Positions 26,014-33,884 of a stretch of 64,000 nucleotides of DNA are shown piece by piece. How positions within the stretch are numbered: position 1 is the stretch's first letter; each line of letters starts with the position of its first letter. The notes beneath the pieces were generated by a model, which made no database searches, was not told the DNA's origin, and worked only from the letters and a program-made list of their open reading frames with translations. The stretch is taken from assembly GCF_007995245.1 (NCBI RefSeq), contig NZ_VCBA01000003.1, positions 313,184 through 377,183 on the forward strand, given 5' to 3'. The position numbers were made by a program, and so were the translations under genes. Source of the stretch: Tateyamaria sp. syn59. GTDB lineage: Bacteria > Pseudomonadota > Alphaproteobacteria > Rhodobacterales > Rhodobacteraceae.

Positions 26014-26903
26014 TGGACCGCGTCCACCTATCCGATACCCTCAACTTTTCGCGCATTGTCTACGGCATGTGGCGGCTGGCCGATGACAGCGACACCTCCG
26101 TGTCCCACGTGCAGGCCAAGATCCACGCTTGCCTCGACCAGGGGATCACCACCTTCGACCAGGCCGACATCTACGGTGGCTACGTGGCCGAGGCGGTTCT
26201 GGGCGAAGCGCTCAAGGCCGACACCGGCCTGCGGTCCAAGATGGAGATCGTAACCAAATGCGACATCGTGGCCCCCATGGGCCGCTATGCCGACGCGCCG
26301 GTCAAATACTACGACACCTCCCGCGCACACATCATGCAGAGCATCGAAAACTCGTTGCGCGATATGGCGATTGATCACATCGACCTGCTGCTGATCCACC
26401 GCCCGGATCCATTTATGGATCAACACGAAACGGGCGCAGCACTGGACGAGGCGGTGGCCTCGGGCAAAGTCGGCAGCGTGGGTGTGTCCAACTTCCGCCC
26501 GTGGGACTGGCAACTGCTGCAATCGGCGATGAAGACCCAGCTGGTCACGAACCAGATCGAAATCAGCCTCAGCGAAATCACGCCCTTCACCAATGGCGAT
26601 CTTGCCTTCCACCAACAGCACGGTCAGCCACCGATGGCATGGTCCCCACTGGGTGGGGGCGGCCTGATGACAGGCAGCGAGAAACTTCATCAAGTGATGG
26701 ACGATATCGCAAAAGACGAAGGTGTGGACCGCGCGGCGGTTGCGACGGCCTTCCTCTTGGCGCATCCTGCAAAGATTATCCCGGTCATGGGCACGAACAA
26801 TGTCGACCGGATCAAGAAAATTGGTGACGCGACCAAGGTGTCGCTCGATCGACCGACATGGTTCCGCCTTTACGAGGCGGCACTCGGGCATGAGGTGGCC
26901 TGA
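26013..26903 (+). CDS. Aldo/keto reductase (SmoB-like candidate)
   Basis: 296 residues, AKR (beta/alpha)8 barrel with the tetrad Asp49, Tyr54, Lys82 and His129 (FDQADIYG, VTKC, LLIHR). It ends with the usual MAWSPLGGGGL and a C-terminal NADPH-binding segment. It begins inside the monooxygenase stop (TAATG), so the two are coupled. In the sulfoquinovose monooxygenase pathway an AKR (SmoB) reduces 6-oxo-glucose, the product of C-S cleavage, to glucose; the context makes that role plausible here. A generic aldehyde reductase for another desulfonation product is the alternative. Confidence 0.88.
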   Translation: MDRVHLSDTLNFSRIVYGMWRLADDSDTSVSHVQAKIHACLDQGITTFDQADIYGGYVAEAVLGEALKADTGLRSKMEIVTKCDIVAPMGRYADAPVKYYDTSRAHIMQSIENSLRDMAIDHIDLLLIHRPDPFMDQHETGAALDEAVASGKVGSVGVSNFRPWDWQLLQSAMKTQLVTNQIEISLSEITPFTNGDLAFHQQHGQPPMAWSPLGGGGLMTGSEKLHQVMDDIAKDEGVDRAAVATAFLLAHPAKIIPVMGTNNVDRIKKIGDATKVSLDRPTWFRLYEAALGHEVA

Positions 26904-27415
26904 TGACGATGCAAAGCCTACAGCAACCTACAGTGTTTTCGCCCGACGCGAATTCCGGCCGTCAATTGCGCGATGCCTTCGGCAAGTTCGCCACCGGCGT
27001 GACGCTCGTTACGGCGCCCAGCACCGACGGTCCCATCGCGATCGTGGCTAACAGCTTTTCTTCGGTCTCGCTCAACCCGGCACTCGTGCTGTGGTCGGTG
27101 GACCGGGGCGCCCGGCGGTTCCCCTATTTCGAAGCCGCGGACCACTACGCCATCCACGTTCTGGCGGCGGAACAAAATGACGTATGCAAGCGTGCTGCCC
27201 GTGACGCGCACATTCTAAACGACCATCCCTACCAGCTGAACGCCGACGGAGTTCCGCTTATTGATCATTGCCTTGCGCGGTTTGAATGTCGCAGGGTGGC
27301 GGCGCATGACGCGGGTGACCATGTCATCATCGTGGGCCAGGTCCAGCGTACCCAAATGCGCGACGGACAACCGCTCACATTCTTTGGGGGCGACTTCGGC
27401 TCCGTCTCGTCCTAA
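26903..27415 (+). CDS. Flavin reductase (FMN reductase partner of the monooxygenase; SmoA-like candidate)
   Basis: 170 residues of the HpaC/flavin-reductase-like split-barrel family: QLRDAFGKFATGVTLVTA start, IVANSFSSVSLNPALVLWSV flavin-binding loop, and HVLAAEQNDVCK. It supplies FMNH2 to the two-component monooxygenase encoded two genes upstream. It overlaps the AKR stop (26903) by one base, completing a coupled three-gene enzyme set. The order monooxygenase, AKR, reductase is unusual for SsuD partners, whose reductase SsuE is a different fold (flavodoxin-like). Confidence 0.92.
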   Translation: MTMQSLQQPTVFSPDANSGRQLRDAFGKFATGVTLVTAPSTDGPIAIVANSFSSVSLNPALVLWSVDRGARRFPYFEAADHYAIHVLAAEQNDVCKRAARDAHILNDHPYQLNADGVPLIDHCLARFECRRVAAHDAGDHVIIVGQVQRTQMRDGQPLTFFGGDFGSVSS

Positions 27416-27507
27416 CGGACGCGTAAAACGACCCGCCCGCGGGGTTAAAGCGGAAAATGGGCCACGGTGGACAAACCGCCGGGCGACCGACAAAGGGAGG
27501 GCCCTTC

Positions 27508-28092
27508 ATGGGTCTGTTACTGACGGTGCTTGCGCCGTTTGCATGGGTGAATGGCGCCCTGCTCAAGATCGGGCGCGCCATCGGCATCGTGGCAATTGCG
27601 GCCATGGTGATTGCGATCCTGATCCAGGTGGTCGCGCGCTACGTTTTCAACAACGCACTGCCCTGGCCGGACGAGGCCGCGCGCTTCTGCATGCTCTGGA
27701 TGACAGGCCTCATGGCCCCCACAGCCTTCCGGCGCGGCGGGTTCGTGGCGCTCGACATGATTTCAGGCGTGCTTCCTCGCGTCGTAGCGGCGCTCCTCAG
27801 CCTGTTTCTGCTGCTCATCTCGCTCTCCATCCTGCTCGTCGCGCTGCCCATCGGCTGGTCCGAGGTCACAGGCTTCGGTGGCCGCTTCGCCACCGCCTCC
27901 CTCTACCTGCCCACCTTTGACGGCTGGTTCCGCATCCCGCGCAGCTGGATGATGCTGTCCCTGCTCGTGGGGGTCGTCCTGCTGATCATGGTCAATATCG
28001 AACTGATCCTGCGCAAACTGGTCGAGATGATGGGCGGCGGTGACCAACTGCCGGACCTCGATCTGGGCGACATGGCCGCGGGGAGCGAATGA
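27508..28092 (+). CDS. TRAP transporter small permease (DctQ)
   Basis: 194 residues with four predicted membrane helices (about 5-55, 60-80, 90-120, 150-180), including PWPDEAARFCMLWMTGL and FRRGGFVALDM, which fit DctQ family signatures. AAGGGAGG lies 8 bases before the ATG at 27508; an in-frame ATG at 27457 is not preceded by a ribosome-binding site. It follows the flavin reductase by 92 bp and continues the same operon. Confidence 0.92.
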   Translation: MGLLLTVLAPFAWVNGALLKIGRAIGIVAIAAMVIAILIQVVARYVFNNALPWPDEAARFCMLWMTGLMAPTAFRRGGFVALDMISGVLPRVVAALLSLFLLLISLSILLVALPIGWSEVTGFGGRFATASLYLPTFDGWFRIPRSWMMLSLLVGVVLLIMVNIELILRKLVEMMGGGDQLPDLDLGDMAAGSE

Positions 28093-28093
28093 C

Positions 28094-29566
28094 ATGCTGA
28101 TCTGGTTCCTCCCGCTGTTCCTGCTGTTCCTCCTGATCGGCCTGCCGGTCTTCTTTGGTCTGCTCGCGGCCCCCGGCATCCTGCTGTATCTTAACGGTCA
28201 GGAACGCGACATCACGCTGCTTTACCGCAACGTTTACAACGGGATGGATAGCTTCCCGCTGATGGCAATCCCGTTCTTCATGCTGGCGGGCGAGTTGATG
28301 AACAAGGGCGGGATCACCATCCGCCTTGTCCAGTTCTCCCAGGCACTCATGGGCCACCTGCGCGGCGGTCTCGCACAAGTGAACGTCCTGTCCTCCATCC
28401 TCTTCGCGGGCCTCTCGGGCTCCGCGGTGGCCGACACCTCGGCGCTCGGCTCCATGCTGGTTCCCGCGATGGAGAAAGAGGGCTACACCCGCCGCTACGC
28501 CGCCGCCATCACCGCCGCCTCATCCGTCATTGGCCCGATCATCCCGCCCTCGGGCATCATGATCATCTACGCTTATGTCATGGGCGAAAGCGTGGCTGCC
28601 CTGTTCCTCGCAGGCATTGTGCCCGGCATCCTCGTCGGCGTCGGCCTCATGGTGATGATCCGCCTCACCGCAGACCGTTACGACCTGCCCGCAGCGCACA
28701 AGGTGCAATTCGATGGCGTCGAGCTTAGCGCGATGGAGCGCTGGGTGTCTTGGGCGCTCGTCCGGCTCAACATCGGTCTCCTGCTCTGGGCCTTCCTACC
28801 GCTGGGCGAGACGTCCCCGCTGATCCTCTGGGGCACCTTCGCAGGCGCTGTCGTAGTTGCCCACGCGCTGATGCTCGCCTTACGCACTCAAGTGAGCAGC
28901 GAATTCCGCACCATCTGCAAACGCGCCATCGTGCCCCTGCAAACACCGGTCCTGATCCTTGGCGGCATCCTCGGCGGTGTCTTCACCCCGACAGAAGCCG
29001 CAGCGGTCGCCGTGGCCTACGCCGTTTTCGTCGCCTTCTTCGTGCTGCGCACCATGCGCCTGTCGGACCTGCCCGACATCCTCAGCCGCGCGGGCCTCAC
29101 CTCTGCCGTGGTCCTACTGCTCGTCGGCGCAGCACTGGCGTTCAAAACCGTGGTCTCGCTCAGCTACGCACCACAAATCCTCGCCGACTTCATCCTGACG
29201 CTGTCGGAAAACCCGCTGATCCTGCTGTTCCTGATCAACCTGCTCTTGTTCATCGTCGGCATGTTCCTCGACGCAGGTCCTGCGATCATCATCCTCGGGC
29301 CGATCCTCGGGCCGATCTTCGTTGACCTCGGCGTCGACCCGATCCACTTCGCGATTATCATGTCGGTGAACCTGACCGTGGGGCTGGCAACACCGCCCAT
29401 GGGACTTGTGCTGTTCGTGGCGGCCGCCGTCAGTCGCGAGAAGGTGGAAACCATCGCCAAGGCGATCCTGCCCTTCCTCGCCATCGAAATCGCGGTGATC
29501 TTCCTGATCACCTACGTGCCCGCCATTTCCATGACCATTCCCCGTCTCACGGGGTTTGCCAACTGA
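28094..29566 (+). CDS. TRAP transporter large permease (DctM)
   Basis: 490 residues with about 12-14 helices. It has the DctM features FLLIGLPVFFGLL, a GLSGSAVADTSALGSMLVPAMEKEGY loop, IGPIIPPSGIMIIYAY and a second repeat ending VNLTVGLATPPMGLVLFVAA. It is the ion-coupled (usually Na+) translocation subunit. It starts one base after the dctQ stop; the ATG at 28094 is used because the earlier in-frame ATG lies inside dctQ. Confidence 0.94.
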   Translation: MLIWFLPLFLLFLLIGLPVFFGLLAAPGILLYLNGQERDITLLYRNVYNGMDSFPLMAIPFFMLAGELMNKGGITIRLVQFSQALMGHLRGGLAQVNVLSSILFAGLSGSAVADTSALGSMLVPAMEKEGYTRRYAAAITAASSVIGPIIPPSGIMIIYAYVMGESVAALFLAGIVPGILVGVGLMVMIRLTADRYDLPAAHKVQFDGVELSAMERWVSWALVRLNIGLLLWAFLPLGETSPLILWGTFAGAVVVAHALMLALRTQVSSEFRTICKRAIVPLQTPVLILGGILGGVFTPTEAAAVAVAYAVFVAFFVLRTMRLSDLPDILSRAGLTSAVVLLLVGAALAFKTVVSLSYAPQILADFILTLSENPLILLFLINLLLFIVGMFLDAGPAIIILGPILGPIFVDLGVDPIHFAIIMSVNLTVGLATPPMGLVLFVAAAVSREKVETIAKAILPFLAIEIAVIFLITYVPAISMTIPRLTGFAN

Positions 29567-29596
29567 TCCAAGAGCTTAACGGGAGGACCTAACCAC

Positions 29597-30655
29597 ATGC
29601 TCAAAACGACCCTCAAAACCCTCACGGCGGCCGCGCTTGTCGCAGGCTCGGCCATGATGGCGGCTGCGCAGGAGTACACGATCCGCGCCACCGCCAACTC
29701 GAACACGAACGACGAAGACTATGACGGCCTCGTCGTGTTCAAGAACTATGTTGAAGCGGCCTCCAACGGTGCCATCGCCGTGGAGCTTTTCATCGGCACG
29801 CAGCTCTGCTCGAACGGTGCGGAATGCCTGCAAGGCGTGGCCGACGGCTCGATCGACGTCTTCATCTCCACCTCCGGCGGCGCCTCGGGTATCTTCCCGT
29901 ATGTGCAGGTGCTCGACCTGCCCTACCTGATGGCCGACGACCGCATCGCCGAACACGTGCTGCAAGGCGATTTCGTCCGCACGATGCGTGACATGGCGCT
30001 TGAGGATTCCGGTGGCGCCATCCGCCTGATGACCATCGGCAACACCGGCGGCTGGCGCAACTTCGCCAACACCCAACGCCGCATCGCCGAGCCGGGCGAT
30101 ATGGAAGGGCTGAAAATCCGCACCGTGGTCGCCGACCTGCCGCAAGAGCTGGTCCGCGCGCTGGGCGCTTCGCCCACCCCGATCCCGTGGCCTGAACTCT
30201 TCACCTCGTTCCAGACCGGCGTGGTTGAGGGCTCCAAGAACGGCATCACCGACATCATGGGCATGAAGTTCCCCGATGCGGGCCTGCAATACGTCACACT
30301 AGACGGTCACGCCTACATGGGCGCGCTGTGGTGGATGTCGAACGAGAAGTTCATGGCGATGCCCGAAGACATGCGCCGCGTCGTGGTTGACGGCTTCTAC
30401 GCGCTGCAACAGGCCACCTTCGCCTCGCCCAAGCGCAAGTCGATCCAGGCGTACGAAGAGTTCGTCGCAGGGGGCGGTGACCTCTACGTGCCGACGCCCG
30501 AGCAAAAAGCGGCCTTCGCCGAGGCAGCCGCCCCGGTCAACGACTGGTTCGTGGCCAATGTGGCCCGCGGTGATGAGATCCTCGCTGCGTTGCAAGAGGC
30601 CGTGGCAGCCGCCGAAGCGGACGTGAACGCGGCGCGTGATGCCGATCTGAACTGA
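29597..30655 (+). CDS. TRAP transporter substrate-binding protein (DctP)
   Basis: 352 residues with a signal peptide (cleavage after MMAAAQ, about residue 25) and a DctP domain. The stretch GDMEGLKIRTVVADLPQELVRALGASPTPIPWPELFTSFQTGVVEG contains the conserved Arg that ion-pairs with the acidic group of the ligand, so a carboxylate or sulfonate is expected. The last ~40 residues are Ala/Glu-rich and probably helical. Gene context (desulfonation-like enzymes) suggests an organosulfonate. It closes the operon and is followed by a clear terminator. Confidence 0.93.
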   Translation: MLKTTLKTLTAAALVAGSAMMAAAQEYTIRATANSNTNDEDYDGLVVFKNYVEAASNGAIAVELFIGTQLCSNGAECLQGVADGSIDVFISTSGGASGIFPYVQVLDLPYLMADDRIAEHVLQGDFVRTMRDMALEDSGGAIRLMTIGNTGGWRNFANTQRRIAEPGDMEGLKIRTVVADLPQELVRALGASPTPIPWPELFTSFQTGVVEGSKNGITDIMGMKFPDAGLQYVTLDGHAYMGALWWMSNEKFMAMPEDMRRVVVDGFYALQQATFASPKRKSIQAYEEFVAGGGDLYVPTPEQKAAFAEAAAPVNDWFVANVARGDEILAALQEAVAAAEADVNAARDADLN

Positions 30656-30681
30656 GGCGGATCAGGATCCGCTTTACGATT

Positions 30682-30715
30682 GGGCCGTCCCCGCCAGGGC
30701 GGCCCTTTTCTTTTT
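30682..30715 (+). terminator. Rho-independent terminator of the monooxygenase-TRAP operon
   Basis: The 9-bp stem GGGCCGTCC (30682-30690) / GGGCGGCCC (30697-30705), with one G-U pair and loop CCGCCA, is followed by TTTTCTTTTT. It lies 27 bp after the dctP stop. It is the best intrinsic terminator in the window. Confidence 0.9.
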
Positions 30716-30740
30716 GGCCATTGAACGGCATGTGATCAGA

Positions 30741-31208
30741 TCACTCCGCGCCATAGTCAAACCCATTTGCCACCAAATGCTGCCACCGCTTTTGCCGATG
30801 CGCATAAAATGATCTGGCAAATTGCGCGACAAACCAGGTCAAGGCGCCCGCCTCGATGGCGACTTTGTCGGTGTACAGCGTGCCTGCACCCTCCGGCACC
30901 ACAGTCACCAGATGATCCCACCGCCGGATCAGAGCGCTAGAGCCGTTGTCGCGGATCTGTCGCACGCCGTCCGCTGCCTCGGGATGCGAAATGCGAATGA
31001 CCTGCCGACCCAGCGGAATGATACCGTGCCAGGTCATCTTCACCGTGTAGTCGCCTTCCGCCCATCGCTCAGGCAATTGCGGGGGATCCACAGGGTCAAA
31101 TCTGAGGATTGGATGTGCCACAAAGTGCAAGAGCCGCGCGGTGCGCAACGCGCCCCAGACCTGGTCCGGCGGGGCATCCAGAAATGTCGACAGCTCAATG
31201 TTGCGCAT
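30741..31208 (-). CDS. SRPBCC superfamily (START/Bet v 1-like) protein
   Basis: 155 residues. The opening IELSTFLDAPPDQVWGALRTARLLHFVAHPILRF and the closing helix stretch WFVAQFARSFYAHRQKRWQHLV fit the helix-grip fold of the SRPBCC/polyketide-cyclase superfamily, which binds hydrophobic ligands. The specific role is unknown. The ATG at 31208 is preferred to a TTG two codons upstream; the ribosome-binding site is weak. It is convergent with the TRAP operon and 146 bp downstream of the beta-lactamase gene on the same strand. Confidence 0.75.
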   Translation of the reverse strand: MRNIELSTFLDAPPDQVWGALRTARLLHFVAHPILRFDPVDPPQLPERWAEGDYTVKMTWHGIIPLGRQVIRISHPEAADGVRQIRDNGSSALIRRWDHLVTVVPEGAGTLYTDKVAIEAGALTWFVAQFARSFYAHRQKRWQHLVANGFDYGAE

Positions 31209-31354
31209 GGCCAAATGTTAGCAAAGAACGGGCGTCTTCGGTACCGTGACACAGATGCGCGAAGATGCGGAATTGATGTTCGGACGGCTTCGCAGATCTT
31301 TCAACCCGGCGCTAAGGACGAGCGTGCAAATTCCCCCGGTCGCGCCTCAACCCG

Positions 31355-32191
31355 TTACCGACAATCGAATGCGCCCACCGCCTCCAAGACCGCGAATGTG
31401 GCCTGGCGCCGTAAAGGCACATGTGAGCGATCCGGCATGTCCAAATTGAACGCAAAAAGATAGGTCTCTGCGTTGCACCGCAGCCAGCCAACGTGCCAGC
31501 CGATATCCATTGCGAACCGACGAAAGCGCCACCCTGTTTTGCTGTACATGGTCCAGCCGTCACCGGCGTCTGATTGCATGATGGCCTCGGCAGCAATATA
31601 TGTCGCATCTGACAGCGGCAGATCGCGTACTGCCAGCCGTTCAAGGAATTTGGTCTGTTCCCTTGCCGAAATCTGCAGCGTGTCATCCAACCAATATGTC
31701 GTCAGCGTTTCCTCGGTGCCCGTCTCGGCATTGCCGTACTCAAAACGAGCAAGCCATTCGGTCATGCCAGCCAGATCAACGCGTCTCGCAATTTCCTGAT
31801 ACACCCACACGACCGAGTTCGGGAACGCCGAACTCAGGCTATGATCCCGGTTCCAACTGTCAAAGGCGCGCTGCTTGCCGTCCCATTCGAACACAGTGTC
31901 CGGTTGGGCCACCCCGGCTTCCAAGGCAATCAATGTGTGTGGGATCTTGGACGTCGAGGCAGGCGAAAAGCGCTGGCTGGACCGATCTGTGTTGCTGATC
32001 CAAATCTGGTTGTCCGGTACCCGGCGCACCACAATGGTTGACGCGGCAACCTCGATGCCCGCCGCTTCGACCGCGTGGGATATGTCGATCGGATCGGCCA
32101 ACGCATCCGATGCGGACAAGGCAAGACCGAACAACGCAAACAGCTGCGGCGCTGCGCCCTTACACATTTGGATGAAGGACAGACTGCTCAT
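31355..32191 (-). CDS. Class D (OXA-type) beta-lactamase
   Basis: 278 residues with a signal peptide ending near SASDALA (about residue 32). All class D motifs are present: S79-T-S-K82 (STxK, with the carbamylated Lys), S126-V-V128 (SxV), Y152-G-N154 (YGN) and K218-T-G220 (KTG), then a Trp after KTG. It should hydrolyse penicillins by an acyl-Ser79 intermediate in the periplasm. AAAGGAAA precedes the ATG at 32191 by 9 bases. No insertion sequence, integron or resistance regulator is nearby, so it looks like a resident chromosomal gene. The spectrum cannot be predicted. Confidence 0.92.
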   Translation of the reverse strand: MSSLSFIQMCKGAAPQLFALFGLALSASDALADPIDISHAVEAAGIEVAASTIVVRRVPDNQIWISNTDRSSQRFSPASTSKIPHTLIALEAGVAQPDTVFEWDGKQRAFDSWNRDHSLSSAFPNSVVWVYQEIARRVDLAGMTEWLARFEYGNAETGTEETLTTYWLDDTLQISAREQTKFLERLAVRDLPLSDATYIAAEAIMQSDAGDGWTMYSKTGWRFRRFAMDIGWHVGWLRCNAETYLFAFNLDMPDRSHVPLRRQATFAVLEAVGAFDCR

Positions 32192-32533
32192 TTTTGGATT
32201 TCCTTTGGGAAGGGGCGTGATCAGAATTAAACATGTTTTACAAATGTATAGGATGCCCTCTGATCTACGCATTCAATGAATTGGGGCGCGGATCACGGGC
32301 TAACATGGGAGGTAAATCCGGTTCTTCTGCGCCACAAGTGGATCACCTGATATGACCTCTCCGTGAGCTTGAACTTGCTCAACGGTCGGACACGCCGGGC
32401 AACATAAGTGCTCCAGACACCTGGAAAACAAGGTGCGGCTCCGGTGGCGAACGAAACAGTGCAATACCACTTGCCGCGGCCGTGTCGTCACGCAATGCTG
32501 CGGGCGAGCCAACCAACCACATGGATGCGACCA
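32192..32533. other. 342-bp intergenic region between divergent bla(OXA)-type and PEP-mutase-family genes
   Basis: AT-rich close to the beta-lactamase (ATTAAACATGTTTTACAAATG, 32225-32245), consistent with its promoter, and GC-rich towards the other gene. In-frame ATG codons exist upstream of the PEP-mutase-family start, but their translation is unlike any protein I know. No RNA gene or clear dyad was seen. Confidence 0.4.
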
Positions 32534-33298
32534 ATGTGCCAAGCTGACAAAGCCACCGCCTTCGCCGCGCTTCACGTTCCGGGCACGCCGCTGGTGATCT
32601 ACAACATCTGGGATGCCGGATCGGCCAAAGCGGTCGCCGCGGCAGGGTCCGCGGCCATCGCGACCGGCAGCTGGTCCGTGGCCGAGGCGCAGGGATACGC
32701 CGATGGGGAACAGATCCCGCTTGATGTGCTGTTGCCCATCGCCCAGCGGATCGTGGATTGCGTCGACATACCTGTCTCCATCGACTTAGAAGGAGGCTAT
32801 GCCGTAGACTCCGAACCGCTGGCCGCCAACATTACCGCGCTGATCGGCACCGGCGCCATCGGCCTGAACTTCGAAGATCAAGTGGTCGGCGGGGAGGGTT
32901 TGCACCCCGTCGATACCCAGGTCGCCCGGATCAAGGCCGTGCGCACCGCTGCGGAGGCAGCAGGCATTCCCCTGTTCATCAATGCGCGCACCGACATTTT
33001 CCTGAAATCGAAACCGGATGCCCACGCCGATCATGTGGCCGAGGCCATCGACCGCGCGACTGCCTATGCCGACGCAGGTGCGAGCGGCTTCTTCATCCCC
33101 GGCCTGACCGACCACGCAATGATCGAACAGATCTGCGGCGCCACGTCCCTTCCGGTCAACGTGATGATGCGCGGTGCGCTGGGATCAGTGTCGGAGGTCG
33201 CAGCCCTTGGCGTCAGTCGCGCCAGCTATGGCCCCGGTCCCTTCGCCACCGCCATGAAGAATGCCGCGGAAGGGTTCACAGCGGCAGCGGCCAGCTAA
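32534..33298 (+). CDS. Isocitrate lyase/PEP mutase family protein
   Basis: 254 residues of the PEP mutase-like TIM-barrel family. Visible cues are IYNIWDAGSAKAVAAAGSAAIATGSWSVA, the metal-binding SIDLEGGY, the LNFEDQ segment and FINARTDIFL. The catalytic Cys loop of true isocitrate lyase (KKCGH) is absent, so a C-C or P-C lyase/mutase of unknown substrate is more likely (oxaloacetate hydrolase or 2-methylisocitrate-lyase-like). The ATG at 32534 is chosen because family members start a few residues before the AFAALH segment; ATG 32525 is an alternative. Confidence 0.82.
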   Translation: MCQADKATAFAALHVPGTPLVIYNIWDAGSAKAVAAAGSAAIATGSWSVAEAQGYADGEQIPLDVLLPIAQRIVDCVDIPVSIDLEGGYAVDSEPLAANITALIGTGAIGLNFEDQVVGGEGLHPVDTQVARIKAVRTAAEAAGIPLFINARTDIFLKSKPDAHADHVAEAIDRATAYADAGASGFFIPGLTDHAMIEQICGATSLPVNVMMRGALGSVSEVAALGVSRASYGPGPFATAMKNAAEGFTAAAAS

Positions 33299-33413
33299 AG
33301 CGCAAGGCGGGAGTGTCGGTCCGCCAAATTGGAGTAAACGGTCGGGCCGCGTTCAGTGATGAACGTGGCGCGACGGTGATCGCACTTCCCAAGCCCAGCA
33401 TCTGCTGCCAAAC

Positions 33414-33884
33414 TCAGCGAAAGGGATACATCCACACCTTGTAATCAGCGACCAGAATATGCGCCCGTTCAATTTCGTCCTTGGTCATTTTTTTGACCAC
33501 CTCTTCCAGCGAAATCGCCGCATCCGGGTCGCCGCCGATCGCACTCAGCGTGTACCACATATAGGCGCGCACCAGATCGGGCGCAGGCATCCCACGCCCG
33601 ATCTCATAGTACCATCCGACCCCGGATTGGGCACCGGGATGCCCCTTCATCGACGACCGCAAATACCATTCAAAGGCCCGCTCATCGTCGCGCTCGACCC
33701 CGAGGCCCAAGGCATACATTACCCCGATCAACTCCTCGGCATCCGCATTGCCCGACCGGGCCGCAGGCCACAGCGCGTCATACGCCGCCTCATATGCGCC
33801 AGCCTCCATCAGGTCGCGCGCTTCCTCGATCTCTGCAAAAGCTGGAAAAGCCATAAAAACAAAGGCTATGGCAAGTTTACGCAT
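33414..33884 (-). CDS. Small secreted Sel1-repeat protein
   Basis: 156 residues: a signal peptide (MRKLAIAFVFMAFPAFA) followed by two to three Sel1-like repeats (AYDALWPAARSGNADAEELIGVMYALGLGVERDDERAFEWYLRSSMKGHPGAQSGVGWYYEIGRG), which form TPR-like helical pairs for protein contacts. AGGAGG lies 6 bases before the ATG at 33884. The start codon abuts, on the opposite strand, the putative GTG start of the di-haem peroxidase gene, leaving no intergenic DNA between the two. Confidence 0.8.
   Translation of the reverse strand: MRKLAIAFVFMAFPAFAEIEEARDLMEAGAYEAAYDALWPAARSGNADAEELIGVMYALGLGVERDDERAFEWYLRSSMKGHPGAQSGVGWYYEIGRGMPAPDLVRAYMWYTLSAIGGDPDAAISLEEVVKKMTKDEIERAHILVADYKVWMYPFR

Noticed and set aside
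32300-32575. 91-codon minus-strand frame with several Cys residues in the beta-lactamase/PEP-mutase gap
   Set aside because: Half of it runs antisense through the PEP-mutase-family gene; no ribosome-binding site and no recognisable zinc-ribbon family. Could be a relic, but not supportable.
32534-33298. True isocitrate lyase of the glyoxylate shunt
   Set aside because: Far too short and lacking the KKCGH catalytic loop; only the wider PEP-mutase superfamily is supported.
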